Origin: Monomorium pharaonis | Taxonomy: Eukaryota > Arthropoda > Insecta > Hymenoptera > Formicidae | Assembly: GCF_013373865.1 (NCBI RefSeq) | Contig: NC_050469.1 | Span: 7,924,042-7,988,041 of the forward strand | DNA: 64,000 nucleotides | Direction: 5' to 3' | Part shown: positions 14,601 to 29,136 of the stretch, piece after piece | Numbering within the stretch: the first letter of the stretch is position 1 | Layout: each line of letters starts with the position of its first letter | Position numbers and translations under genes: made by a program | Notes under the pieces: model-generated | The model's input: the letters and a program-made list of their open reading frames with translations, nothing else | Database searches by the model: none | Told to the model about the DNA's origin: nothing

Positions 14601-17600
14601 GTTGGATAATTCATGACAATGATTGGAAATCGTGAATATTTCCGTGCTCTCGCATCCTTTATTTGGCTATCTTAAATTTTAATAAAAAAGTATTCATATA
14701 TGATATTGAAAAATTTCTATTTATCTGGTGTAATTCTATTTCTTTTTTATATTGTGTATAAAAATCTATAGCGTAAGATTTTTTAACGGTGAAAAATTAA
14801 AAGATTGCACTTGCAGGCCGAATTATTGTTTTAAACAAACGTGAATGAGTTTTAGCATAGCAGTTATATCGTTCGAAGATACGTACCATGTATGGCGTAC
14901 TATGAATGGCGTTCGAACGAGCTGAGATCGATGAGGAATCTTGCCGTTTCCAAATTTAGCTATATGCACCGTGCGCAATCTTCCGCCGATAGAGACGTCC
15001 CCCGCGAATATCGCTGTCGAATGATTGCCCAACCGCCGCGATACCGGTCTAACCGCCGGCTATATTATTGCACCTGCCTCCTGTTCTCCTTCAACTTGTC
15101 GTCCCGCCTTCGAAACAGCCGGTCGACAAAGTACCGACTAAATGCATTCGTCGTGGCTAAGTCGAACTAAATCAGGAGATTACAACACGCATTTGACTTG
15201 TGGCAAACTGAAGTGGAGAATGCTGCATCTCTCCTTCTAGCTTCTCTCTCTCTCTCTCTCTCTTTCACATTCCTCCACCCTTCGTTGCACCACCCTGCCG
15301 TCCTTTTATTTCGGTTCTCGCGCGATCCTCTCTCACCGCAGACTCTCGCGCAGCACGCAACTCGCTGTTTTTATTTACGGCATCGAAACTCCTCCTTTTT
15401 GCATATTTATTATCTTACCCCAGCTTGGAGCCGGATTTTGTATATGCTATGCGGTCGGCCACGTACTCTCTATCCTTCGCGGCGATATCTTTCTTCTTTG
15501 AAGACAAAAAAAGAATAAGGAGGAGAGGAGTAGGCTGACCAGAGATCCTGTACACCCGCGATTGTTATATTTTTAATTGTTTTGTGTTGATATAATTTGT
15601 AGTTTTAAGTATACGAGCACAAGTGTCGCGTATTTATATTAATTTAATGAGAAGAGACGTAGCAAATTGCACAATGCAGTCTCGAAACTTTTAAATAGAG
15701 TTAAGAACATACACGTGTATCTTTGATCATAAAATGGCACCTACAAAATCCGCGCTCCCAAATGTTTTCTCTTCGAGAAAATCCGAGTTTATCTGGCTTT
15801 TCCATACCATTCGAGAGGGCGATATAAATTACTCGAAGGCTTTTCGTATCTCTTGAATTTTTCGACCGACGCTTTTATCAGGGAGCGAAACTGGATGGAG
15901 GCGAAGTACGGATCTTCGTAACTCTCGGTCGTAGAATTGTTTCGAGGATAAAGTTCGATGGAAGACCAATGTGACCCCGCCGAAATAAATAGCCGCGATA
16001 TCGTAACCGTCGGTAGTTTGTTCGACAGTGCCGATGCAGTTTTATCGTAGATCGTCTTTCTTCCTCGTACTCTTTGCCTTTTTGTACTCAGACTTTTACA
16101 TATTCGACTGGCTTTTCTTATTGCAAGGCGCGATAAGATTACACGGCTACGCTAGAATTGTACTCGCAAACTTATATGCGACAAATCTAATTTTTTTCAG
16201 TGAATTGTTTTTTAATCACAAATTTGAAAATTTATGAAGAAATAGGTTTTTATTTGACTTAATATTTTACTTTATATTTGTATTAATTTAATAAAAATGG
16301 CATATTTTTTATTTTAATAACTCGAAAATTCTGATATAAGAAATGTTGAGACTATATAATAAATTACTTATGGTTGCTCCGCCGTGTGTCCAACGATACG
16401 CGGGCTTTAATTTCTTCTTTTTAGATTGCATTGTTGCATCTATACAATACTCATTTGCAAAAACATGATAATTACGATTGTGCGTAATTATCAGGATATG
16501 ACGGCTGCGCGACATTTTGTATACTTCCGACTCTAACAACCTAATATGGATCTTCGTCACAACGCGAGAGAAGAAACCGCGTAAGAAATGTTAATACAAT
16601 GGACGATTTCAAAACGACAAATGGTTTTAACGCATCCCGATGTGTATAAACGGCATTTACGCTGCGAGATTGACACGTGTATATTAAACAACTATGTAAT
16701 TAATACAACTTTGCGATTCGGAATCAATTTACTGTGATATTTCGTTAATGACCGAAATTATTCCATTTATTTAATAACGAATAAATTACATTTAAATTGC
16801 GAATGAATATGCCGAATATATTAGAAAATAATATTGTTCGTGAATGTCGCAACGATAATATAATTCTCCGGTCGCTTTGAATTCTGCTTTAATAAATATA
16901 ATATTAAATAATATTTAATCAAACAATTTCAGTGAGAAGCTGGTTTTGTTATATCAACTTTGCTTTGTAATAACCACCAACTTCAGTATTCGCTGAACGG
17001 AATATTTGGCGTGTATATTTAGTTTATGTCATGCTCGGAGCTGGACAGGTCGATTAACGCACCGCCTTGATGTTTGCTGTTACAGTAATACGGTGTACAG
17101 TAGCGTTATTGTTTACTTAAGGTTGCCGCACGTTATCACTATTCGTGCGGCAGGTCTCAGCAAGCGGTGGCATGAGATGTTTCATGTGTCGTCGTTATTC
17201 TCCGAGATCTGATCGTCAGTCCACGTGATTAATTTACTTCCGCGATTCATAAGATCGAGGCGTTTAGAATATTTATCATCACAGATATATTTTGCGTAAT
17301 TTATTTGAAATTGAAATTTAAGCGAACATGGATTATGAATTATTGTTACAGAATATTACGAATAGTAACGATTACTTTAAGATAGCTTGGATACATCTTC
17401 TCGTTATTTATTTTTTGTTAATTTAAATATAATTTGTCTACTTTTGAATTCGAGAGTGCGGAACGAATGCGGATCGCGGAGTGAGTCGAGAAACTGTGCG
17501 GTACGTTGATTGCTTTTTAAAAACTACTTAAAAATTCGCGAGGCAGAATATTTGCTACACGTTTGTGCATGTCGTATTAAATATTTTAAGGCAAATGTCG

Positions 17601-20600
17601 GTTGAGACCGGTCTCGATGTTTGTTGTTTGCGGAATGCAGTGCGCTGTTGTTTGCGTAAGGTTGCATTCGAATGGTCAGGACTCGAGCCTACATGAGCCA
17701 TATCGACGTGTGTCGTCACATTAATCTGAAATCGCTACAAGTATTAAAGAATATCAAATGCAATCTTTTACGAACGAGTATTACCGTTGATTAATTTCTG
17801 TGATTAACGTTTTATAAGCATTTCTATTTATCAAAGGTTATTTATCGATACAAATTTTATGTGAGAGTTGCATGAAGCAGACATCAAAGCGGCGGGAGGA
17901 AGAAATTATAAATCGTTGCCGTATTCACGGTCAATCGTTATTTCTCTGAGGATCTTGCTATTACATATGAATTTTTCGCAATTCAAATATAATTTATTTA
18001 TTTATTTCGAATTTAGTAAATGGAGTAATAGAATTTTAACGGTTACGTAACGGATTCCGAATCAGCTGAGATACTTATATTAATGAATCAGTTGAGATAT
18101 TTATATTAATGAAACGTAATTATAATTAATTATATATTTTTTAATTTATTTGTGTTAGAGAGAGTGTGTGTCTTGCAGTATAAATGCAGGATTTGTAATG
18201 TGCAGGATAATGTACGTTAGTGTACATTCGTTAAAATTCTGTTGTTTTAGATCTATTGCAGCTTTCACGCAATTCTTTTCTCACAATGTGACAGATTATG
18301 ATTAAAGAGTACCGTACAAAATGTTGCGCGATTATTGTCTTCTGGTAATTAGCTCGTGATAACAATTAACTGTTCTTTTGCGAGTAAGTGAATGTCGTGA
18401 AGAAGCAATGGCAAAGTAATCGTGAAAATAATCTATTAATCATGGGTATATAAATATCTTTATTTTTAGTCGAAATGTTGTTTTTGAACAAATTGAATTT
18501 AGATTTTGTGTTTAAATAAGAAATTCCATTGTAATTCATTCATGAATTAAATGCTATGTGTTTAGTAGCACGTTTTAAAGAGTAAAGATTAGAGAAGTGA
18601 AATTCAGTGTGGCAGTATTTTTCGATTATTCTTAATATTTATGATTTGCAAAATTTGTTATCAAAGTTTGATAAGTGACAAGGCGATAGTAATTATATAG
18701 TTCATTGAGTTGTGAAAATCAATAATCGACAAATTGGTACGTGTTTAAGCACAGGCACGTACCCAAATGCACGTAATATCCATCGATCAACTTTAATCGC
18801 TTACATGATTCGAAGCCATTATGACCTCGGCATTTTCATATCAAGATTTATAACTTTAATTAATCTCCAACATTTGTCATTAAAGTATTGCAATATATAA
18901 AGCATCATACGTATATTAATATCTTAATATTTCATATTCGCAATAAAAATGTGAAAGATTGGATTCAATTCTTTTTAGATGTTACAGTTACTTTAAATAT
19001 CACATGATTGCACGTGTATTTTCACGATATGTGGTATAATTTTTTGGCGATAACTTGCTATGAGATTCTTCACTTTTTTTTCTAAAGTACTGTATAGTTA
19101 AACAATTATGATATTATTTGAAACTCGCGGGTCAATTTTAATGCCTGAATGAACCTGCCTCAGAATCTAGAACAATCCTGTTGCATACGTAACACCTCGG
19201 AACCAGTTTTTCCGTGGACAACGGTGAATCTGGATTATGTCGTGTCGAGTGAATTGCGTTTTGCATATCCCGCAAGCTTTGAATCACCTAACGTAGTAAA
19301 TTAATTCGAGCGAAATCCTACGCTTAATTGGCCGGTGAAATTTCGCCGCGTGTCACCAAGGGTAGCGCGAACCGGTTAAACCGTGAACTTCGGCCTACAT
19401 TATAGTTTGTTCACATTATGATTTCTCCTAGAGTCGGAAATGTGCTTTTAATTTTACTGTATTTCGGTAATTCGGTCGTGTGTTACTTTGAAACGGGTAC
19501 CGTTTCCATTATTTCGATGGACAGGACTTGCGACAAACAATTGTGAAATGCAAACTGCTATTTTCGGCGAAGATTAATTAATTTAGTTAATTAATTAACG
19601 TACAGTTGCCCGTCATGTTGATTTCATAACTCCCATAATATCGGAACCGTGCGGCGATAATTGAATTGGTTACATGAGAATTTGTGCACCTCGTTTCTTC
19701 GGGCAGGAAATTGGAGGAAATTTATGTAATATCGTTTATACATGGACAATCATATAAATCACTTGTATTCGTTATTTATGTAAAAAAAATTTCGTATTCG
19801 ATAATCTCTTGTTTGAATTTGAGAGATTTAAAATTGGAAATGGCATTGTTGTACACGAATCTTTTTTTTTTGTTTTTATGTGATTCTGGATTTTTCGTAT
19901 GGGCTCTAATTACAGTAGTGGTGCTGTATACATAATGGATGTGTGTCGTTATCGATTTCATCGGTGATGAAATCTATATTTTTAGTCGGCCTATCATTTT
20001 ACGCTCGCATGGAACGAAAGCGCAACTCGACGCATGTTTTGTAAATAGCCGCGTTACGCGGGACGACTTTTTGCGGCGATTTTTTTTTTGGCCTCCCGGC
20101 CAAACAATCAAATTCGCATTTCGTTCGCTGCTCGTCACGTGCTATTGCATCCCGGCGAAGAAGTTGTAAACCCCGTTGGTCACGTCGATTAAAACGATAT
20201 TTCTCTTTCGTTGCTGTGCTTTGTACATGGGAACAAAAATACGAAAAAAAAGAGGGTAATTTGATAGAACGTATAAAAACGCTCTCTGCGAGGAGGCCGA
20301 ATTGGTCCACATGGCCTAATCGCCACGATGATAATAGCATTATCTGAGACGTACGTACGAACGCACGCACGTACGTACGTACAGAGAACCGGAATGTATA
20401 TATCACGAATTGTAACCAATTAATCCTTCATCTGCATTGCCCGTGGTCTTCGAGGATATTTCCTTTTTGCGCACGGCGGCGGTGGCGTCATGCTTGGCCG
20501 ATGAACCATGGACGCGCGTATCCAGGATAACATCGTAATGCGCCTTAACCACGGTTCTTTCGGTACAGAGCACGTTTAATAATCCTTTACTATTCCGCCG

Positions 20601-23600
20601 AATTTTTATTTGGCAAGAGGAAGATACGCATTTCTTTTTACGTGTTGTTTTTTAATGATCGTTATGCTGATCTCTCGGCGGATATCAATTTGGACGTTTA
20701 GAACGATTGTTTAAATGCGATAGGATAGTATTATATTATCTCTTCTCTTACTGGCCTTTTTAAACATTAAATTGCTCGATTATTTCTATAAATTAACCAA
20801 AGTAGAAAAAATTTTTGCTTTAATATTGTAAAATAAAAAAAGGGGGGAAGTACGATTAAAAATTGTAGGTTTTACGCGCTGTTTGAGAAACGAAATGTAC
20901 TAGACCTATAATAATACATATACGTAACGTATGCCTGTGTCTCGCTATTGAAATCGAATGGGTTTACTTCTCGTTGCGGTCGTACGACGAAGATGACCGG
21001 GCGTGATCTACGGGGAAAAGAAAGAACGGAAAGAAGCGCGCGGCGCGATTGCAAGGGCCGGGCTAACGGTAACGCACCGTGATACGAAGGATGCGGCAAG
21101 AAGCGTTTCATTTCCTCGAGAAACATTTTTTGGTCGCATATATATTGGATCTACGTATACTGAATCCGTATATACTCGAGGCTCCGCCTTAATTTCCATC
21201 CCGAGATTGATGTACTATTAGAACGGCTTGCTTTCGCAGAACCGGACTCAATTTCCTCCTAAACGATTTTTAGGAATTAAGAGGAAGGTGTACCGTAGGC
21301 GATACAGGTTACAGATGTTTAATTCTATCCGAAACCACAATTAACAGAGAAAGAAAGAGGTAGAAAGAAATACAATAAATATTAAGCGGAGATAAAAAAA
21401 AATGTAATAGTATAATGATAATATAATAGTGTGTTTATTTGACTGGATTCACTTTATTCGCGTTGGGAAACTCTTGAGTCGAAACTAACGAAATAATTGC
21501 TTGCGTCCGTCCTTAACGTACCATTTATTTATTACGATCTCTTCATTATACATGCATCAATATCTCGCGAATCTCTCATCCCGGGCGTAACTCGTACTTG
21601 CGAGTGTACGCGGGCCTCGAGTATCTAAACTGGCTTTGCGAGATGCGAGGAGGTAGAAAATGGCTCCAACGACCTCTTAACACACCATTCGCTTCTCTGC
21701 GCGAGGCTTCTATTTAAAGGTTTATTATGCCAATTAAATCCGCTTCATATACGGAGAGTTCAAGTGCTCGCCGCGGATGCGAAGGTTATCCTGGAATCTC
21801 CATCCTGCCGTTTCTTTCGCGTACACCCCCTCGCCGACGCCCCTTTCCTCTCTTTTCGTATTTCTGTTATTAGATCACGTACATTCTTAAAGTTATGTCC
21901 AATGATGTCTTCTAGCATAGACTAAACGCGCAGCTTGAAACATCTTATTAGCATTGGCGCCTCATTACTGCTGAACGATATGAAGACATTTCGCTTTTAA
22001 TGATCTTGACTGTTATTTTATCGTTATTATCTCCCGAAATTTAGAACGTGGCACTAAGAACCTCTTCTAATCTTATTTATTCATAATTATATTGCAGTTA
22101 ACTTAACGCTTGTAATTGAACTGTTATATATATCGTAATAATAGAGGAAATGCAAGAGTATAAAACACGAGGATGCCTGAGGAAATCGTGAAACGCGAAA
22201 ATTATTAGAATTGTCGAGGATTAATCTGATAAAATGTTTGTCACGGTAAAAAGCGGAGTGAAAATACAACGGCCGGAGATTACTTTGAAACAAAAACTTG
22301 TATTTCATGTGATTATTCGATTAAAATGACCGCTTGATTAAATTGTCTTTGGTTTGAGTTACATGATTAAATTAAAAAAAAAATAATAAAAGTGAAATGT
22401 TACAAAACCGTAATTGAGAAGTCTGATACATCTTTTTGCTAGGCACATTTTATATATCTCTTTTCGTTTTGAAGCTGTGGGATTCTTCATTAGTGCTTTA
22501 TGTCGTTAGTTCCCAGTTTGCTTCTGTGATGATGAATGCAGAAAGTACGGTTGAAAAGTTTCGACTCGCATGACTTGAAAAAAATTCGAGTCGTGAACGA
22601 AGAGGAAGTGCATTCTCCTCTCTTCTCGGTTTCGTCTTAAAGGCTTTCCTTTTATTCATTCTATAATTCAAATGTTTGCGCAGTTTTTGCATTCGACGGG
22701 AAAAACGTTTATTTAGCGTGTACCTAAATGTACTCTAATTTACATGTCATAATAAAGACCGGTGCATCGTCCTGCAAAGTTGGTATGCAAAATTTTCATT
22801 TATCCTCCCTGCGCGAGGGCAGCACGTCATCGCGTTTTCTTTTGGCGTTCTCGCGTGCACGTGCAAATCTTGTACACAAATTAATAGCCCGATGTTCTCT
22901 CGGGCTACGAACGAGCGAAAATTGCGACCGAAGATAATTTCTCTGGATTACTTACTCGTAAACTGTTCAAATTATGCAGCCGCATAAAATTTTGCCCTTC
23001 ACAAGACCGCGTTTAATTTCCACGTTGAGCATTTCTAAATATTTTTTACCATCATTAACGTGTCAACAATACAGCTAATGCACGTATAGAATTCTGATGT
23101 ACGTGTATTTGTAATTTTACAAATATTTTGGTTTATTTAATTTGTTCATATTTAAATAGTTTTATTGAATCACAGAAGCAATTTACGATTACTCGTGTGA
23201 CAATAACTTTAGTGATTTCGTATCTTGATTTCCTTCTTTACAGTTTAAGACAATCTCTCTTTGATTTATCTTCACTCGCCGGTCTTTTTTAAGTTTGCAA
23301 TTATAGAAAGTACGTGGGCCCAACCAAGGTTAATGTATCTCTGCCGTTATTAGTTGCGTAGGTAACATTTAAAATAAAGAATAGTCCCATTTTTAATTTG
23401 TTTGTCCAACAATTACACTTATGCGTCTTATTTAATATTTATTTCATCCTAAGAAGCTTTATGTAAAGAAGTTGGTCTCCACACATATATTACACCGAAG
23501 GATCTCGGCAAAAGATTATCCCGCGGGAAATGGTGGGACGCGCGTTTGAAATTAATCATTATTATTCTACGAGTAGTTGTACCACCGGGACAACCATATG

Positions 23601-26600
23601 AAGATAGATACTACTAAAGAGCCTTGAGATTAATAGGATGATTCTCGCAAAGATGTGACGCAATTTGAAGTGCCTGAGGTCACGGCGAGTAAAAAAAATT
23701 TATTTGCATATATATTTTTTTTTTACGATTCTGAACGTATATATGATATTTTATATGGAAAGAAGAACATTCGTTTCCCGTGCTTATTATCGCGAATAGT
23801 TAACGCGAGATGCTTTGAAACGAACGATACAAATGGCCGCGAGACGACCAGAGATGGCGCGCGCGCGTTTTCGCTAAGGAGACAATATTTTATTCGCTAC
23901 GCGGTTCGCTAACGCGAGCCCAGATATCCGTTCGCGACAAACGGTCAATAAAAAGCGTGATTAAACCGAAAAGCAATTACACTTTATGGGCGTGCGTCTG
24001 CTACCGAGAGTTGGGAGAAGAATGGGGAGACAGACACAGAAACGATGAAGAGAGAAGGCGTCGAGTAAGAGTGAAGTGAACTCCAGTAGTAGCTAATTAC
24101 TTTAAAGCAATTATCCTCTGTTGGCGCCGCTCCAAGCGGTCGCTATAACGGTTACTGTACTGCAGAGCATGATTTCGTTCTAGCAGCTTTCAGGGATTTA
24201 CGCGATCGCTATCGTGTTCTATAACACTGTTCTTAACAAATTTATTGTAGAACGAAATCTCTTGAAATAGAGATGATCGGAATAATTCAATTTGTAAATA
24301 AGTTTCAAGTCCCTTGAATTGAGTTTTAGTTGAGAATTCAGCAAATTTGTAATTGACACTGGCACTACTGATATTTTCGTCTTTTTTCGTTGACTTTAGT
24401 CAATTTTTTTTTTTTTTATTAGAGCTGTCGCAAAGTGCAGCATATATGCGGAAGTAAAGGTTCTTGATTAACCATTTCCTTTCGCCGACAGCTTGTCAAC
24501 GTATAAACAAAGCGGATTGATATTTCGTTACCGCGCAGCGAAACTTCATATCGCTACCCAATTAATTAGCCGGGTCGACGGCAACGGGCAACAATTGACG
24601 TATTAGTGTCGACGGTAACAGCCCGGGCATTTTGACGTCCGCCATTGTTGCCGGTACCCCATATATTGTTAGTAGCCGTGGGGCATCGGGGCTGTATTTG
24701 CGGCTGGGGGGGGGGGTGCCGGTGGACGTTTCGCCGTCACGTTCGGCTCGACCATTGGGGTATATGCCAATCGATATCTCTCGCGTATTCTCCGCATAAT
24801 GGATAATTTATCGCGGCATTCGGCGGCGATTTCGCGGCCGAATCGTTTAGGCGGCGACGGCGGCGGAGTCCCGGGTCCCGGGCAACGGTCCTGAATATAA
24901 ATGGTGGCGCGATTGCCATGTAAAATGCATGCCTGACGCGGTTTTCGGCTGAAACGTTACGCCGCGGTGTGTCCAAATGAGATCGTTAATAAACGATACG
25001 CTTTATTGTGATTTACGGCGTTTGCTCTCGTTGTTGCTTTCCTCTTGCGAGGGCTAACGACGTGCGCGCGCGCGCGCGCGCGCGTATCGTTCACCGCGTT
25101 TATACGTGTGTACGTAACGGTGTATATATACGCGCGTATGAATAAATTATACCTATCAGAGAAATAAATCCCACCGGACGTACGGCAACGAGACAGACAC
25201 CTGTCGTGACGGATCCCTCGCTCGTCCCTCCTTCGCGGGACGGATCCGTCGTTTCCCGCTGGGTGAACTTATATTTCACCGTGCGCGCGGCTCGACGGGG
25301 TGCTCGGACGTCCCGAATTTCATCTCGCGCAGCCCGACGTAAAACGTTTCGGACGTCCGCGAAATCTCGTGTTGCCTTTTTAATACTTTGTATTATCCCC
25401 CGCGGGACCACGCGCACTGACGCTCCTTCTCACCCGGCGTCGTGCGGCCCTCGGCTGTTTTTATTTTTGGCTATTAATAATACGGCGAGGCTCATTTAAG
25501 CATCTCGCGCGGCGTGAATTTAGTAACGCAATACTTGGCAATAAATAGTACGATACATTGTCCAATTGCTCGGTAACAAATTTACAGAGGGTCTCATTGT
25601 GTATACAACATAAATTTAATACTTTAGTCAACTATGTCCGAATGTTCTATTAAATTATGTGAAGGGATCGTCGTGGATTTTGCCCAGCGAGATAAGCGCG
25701 AAAAAAATTTCAACTCCAAAAGAACATATATGATGATTATTTTGGAGGTCCGCGTCTTTGTTCCTGCTATTCAAGACCCCTTACCCCGCTATCTTCCACA
25801 TTCGCTGCATAAAGACAGAGGATCCTCTCGGCGAGGATATGGCCGAGTGTCGGGCTACACATATTCAAACATTTATAGTCGAGATATTACGAGAGTCGAC
25901 GGTCTCGCGGGAACCACCACGCGGTCGGACTTCACCCTCGCCGCATCACCCGCAGACCCGAGATAACATTTTCTCGACTGTCATCCCTTTTCCCCTCCCC
26001 CCGTACGAGCTCGAAGGGGTCGTCTGCCGCCGACGAGGACATTGTGTGTGCCCGTTGTCCCTCGACGCTGAGCACGGTAATGGTTGTTCTCCGTTTCCCG
26101 TGAGAGGACGGATCTTTAATTTCCGCGACATTAGGGAAGAACACTTGGTTTTCCCTGGAGTGTCGTAGTCGTCATCGAACGCGCGCCCCTACGCTAATCT
26201 ACCGTGAAATGAATTATGCCGCGAACGCTCACCAAATGTGACTCGTCAAAGGCCAATATGGTCAAATGATTTAGCTGTAATAAAACAACCAACGTCCATA
26301 TTTGTTTCGATAACTTTCTAGAAGCTCATCGAAACTTTCGTCGCGTTTTGTCACGTACAAAGTGTAAAGTTTGCGGTTATGAGTAATTGTCTGTAGATTG
26401 CTTTTTATCTTTGAAGAGGAAAAGGTCAGAAACTTTAGAAGGGGACCCACACTAAAAAAAAGTTTGGCAATAATAACACAGGCACACAAAAAAAAGAAAA
26501 GTGGTCTGTCCCTGGGATCCCACTTGTCCAATCTCTATGTATTTTGATGTGCTGAACACCCATTATTTCTTTTTTTTATTTTTTATAAAAAAGGTAGCTC

Positions 26601-29049
26601 AAAAACCTTAAAAATTGCAATAATTGCTTTGCACGTGGAAAATGGCGAGTGATGGGGCAATTTTGACACCGGATTCGTGTTCAGCATGTCAAAATACATA
26701 GAGATTGACTAGTGGAGTTTCAGGGACAGACCAGTTTTTTTTGTGTGCCTGTGTAATCAATCTTTAACGAAATAATTTTAATTAAATGTTTGATTATATT
26801 GATCAAACGTTTAATTCAAATTATTTCAGTAAAGCTCGATTATTATCAAATTTTCTTTCAGTACAGTTTTTCAGTTCCGATTGATAAAAAAAAAGAAAAG
26901 AAAACGGCGATTTGCTCTTTAAAATGCCTGAAGCTAGAAATAAAAATATAACATGGGATTCTGATGTACTTCCACTTCACATGGCACGAGTCTCCTGGTT
27001 TTGACATTTTCTTCTTCCTCCTTTTCCCTCTTTTTTTCGGGCTTTCCGCCTCTCGTCGACAGCTTTCGAGCCGCTTGGAATCTACAACGTCGTCTCCACT
27101 CGTATGGCATAGGCGACAATTTACTTTACCGTTCCGTCGCGCCGGAGGCGAGAGTTTCCTTCCGATTCGCCAGGTTTGCGCCCCCCGCGGAAGGTGTTGA
27201 CATTTCTCGCCTCGACTCATTCTCGGCATTCTGTATCGAGTGCACCGACGCCGATGTTGTGCATCTTCCGTATTCCTCCAGTTTCCAATTTACCTTCCGT
27301 TCCCCGACGGCGGCAGAAATATCTTAGGAATGCGCCCGACGACGCGTCTTTGAAAATCGAAAAGCGAGTACCACTTCTCGTCGTTTCTATTAGTTCAGTC
27401 ATCGGTAGTGTAAACAGACTCTCTTTTGCTTCTTCTTTTTGATTGTACTTCGACCGATGGGTTTCTCTTTTTCTCTATTTTCCTCCCTCTTTTCCCTTTT
27501 CTTTCTTCAGAGACGAAGATAGGAGAAACGAAAAAGGAAAAAGATTCGTGTAGCTCGTGACAATGTCAATGTTTGCGTCGTCGCAACAAGGTACTCTCGG
27601 TGTAGTTAAAGCCGAGAGTCTGCGGGTTACAAAGGAAGCACAGATACACGTTGAAGATCTGCTCGTTCCCCGCGGATATATTACTTCAATAAACTTTTAT
27701 TACCAAGCTTGATCCGAAGAGAAACTGTTTATCTTCCACGTAGCTTTTGATACTTTCTTTTGTCTTCTCATTGTCTCGCCACACACAAAAAGAAGAGCAA
27801 TGAAACAATAATTTCGGTCGATAAAGTCTTACCTTTTTTTCCCCTTATGGGATTGAATCGAGCCAAAAAATGATTGGAGGAAAAAATCTCTATTCGAAAG
27901 GGAGTTACAGCAATACTGAAATAAGTAATATACATAATTTGTAAGATCCACTTTAGATACGACTTTTATAAGTGGAGTACTTACAAGTCTTGAGCTTAAT
28001 CTTCAAATATAGGGTCTTATCTAAAGTGAATCTTGCAAATTACGGCCTTGTCCATTTTTCCTTTTGGACCTCTTTTTATTTGTAATCCGGCAATAATTTT
28101 AAGCCTAATAAATTCGTCGTGCGTACGTCGGCAGGTGGCAAATAGCAACGGTTACATTAATTCGCGAAAATCCCACCGCGATTTGCTCGAGGTCGCCATT
28201 CGTTCCCGTAACAGGTCCGGAGAACCCGTATATAATGCACAGCTGAAGAGATAACCGACCACCGTCACGAGCGATTCTTATACGTGGAAGTAGTTTGGCG
28301 GCGGCACGAAGGGGTGAAGCAATCCGATTTGGGAGCTCCATTGCAAACGCATGGCGGGGGTCGCAGACCGCCACCGTTGGTCACATTTATAAATGCGATT
28401 CCCCGTGATATATCGCCCGTATAACCCGGCTCCACTCTAATTCCATCGGGCTAAAACGGCCAATAAAATCAGGATAAAGTTATAAGCTTCTTTTCTGCCT
28501 GCCGCGCGACCGGTGCCAGGCAGAACCTTCGTTTTCAGCTTTAATCTATTTTAATTTTTTGTATCTTCCTCTATCGCCCTATTCCACTTCTTCCTTTTGA
28601 CCCCACGGTTTTTGCGCGCCCTAATGGCGATCTGGGGAGCGTACGTGCGAGCGGTTTTCACGGGCTCTCCCGAGAAATTCATTCCGAGGGAAAACTTGAC
28701 CGACGGACTCGTTATCTATTTCACGGCGATTGCCGGTGGTGCACGCGTAACGAGTTTTCCATGCAAATGAGATTCCGCGTAGTGAATTAGCGTTCATTGC
28801 GGAGTATACGGAAGAAGTTTAATTATCGGTATCTCGGGGAAAGAGGAAATTATCGGTCCAGGAGAGACGCCCGCGCTCGATCGGCTCGCCCACTCGTATA
28901 TCCGAAACCCGCATTCGTGCGCGCGTTATCGACGAATTCATAACTAGCGGGCAGAAGTCCGCGGGATGCTCTCCGCGAGATCGTACGCGCGGCGCAGAAT
29001 GGGCGGTTTAGATCGTATCGCTCGCGATTTACCGCGGCACTTTGGATTC

Positions 29050-29136
<87 letters not shown>

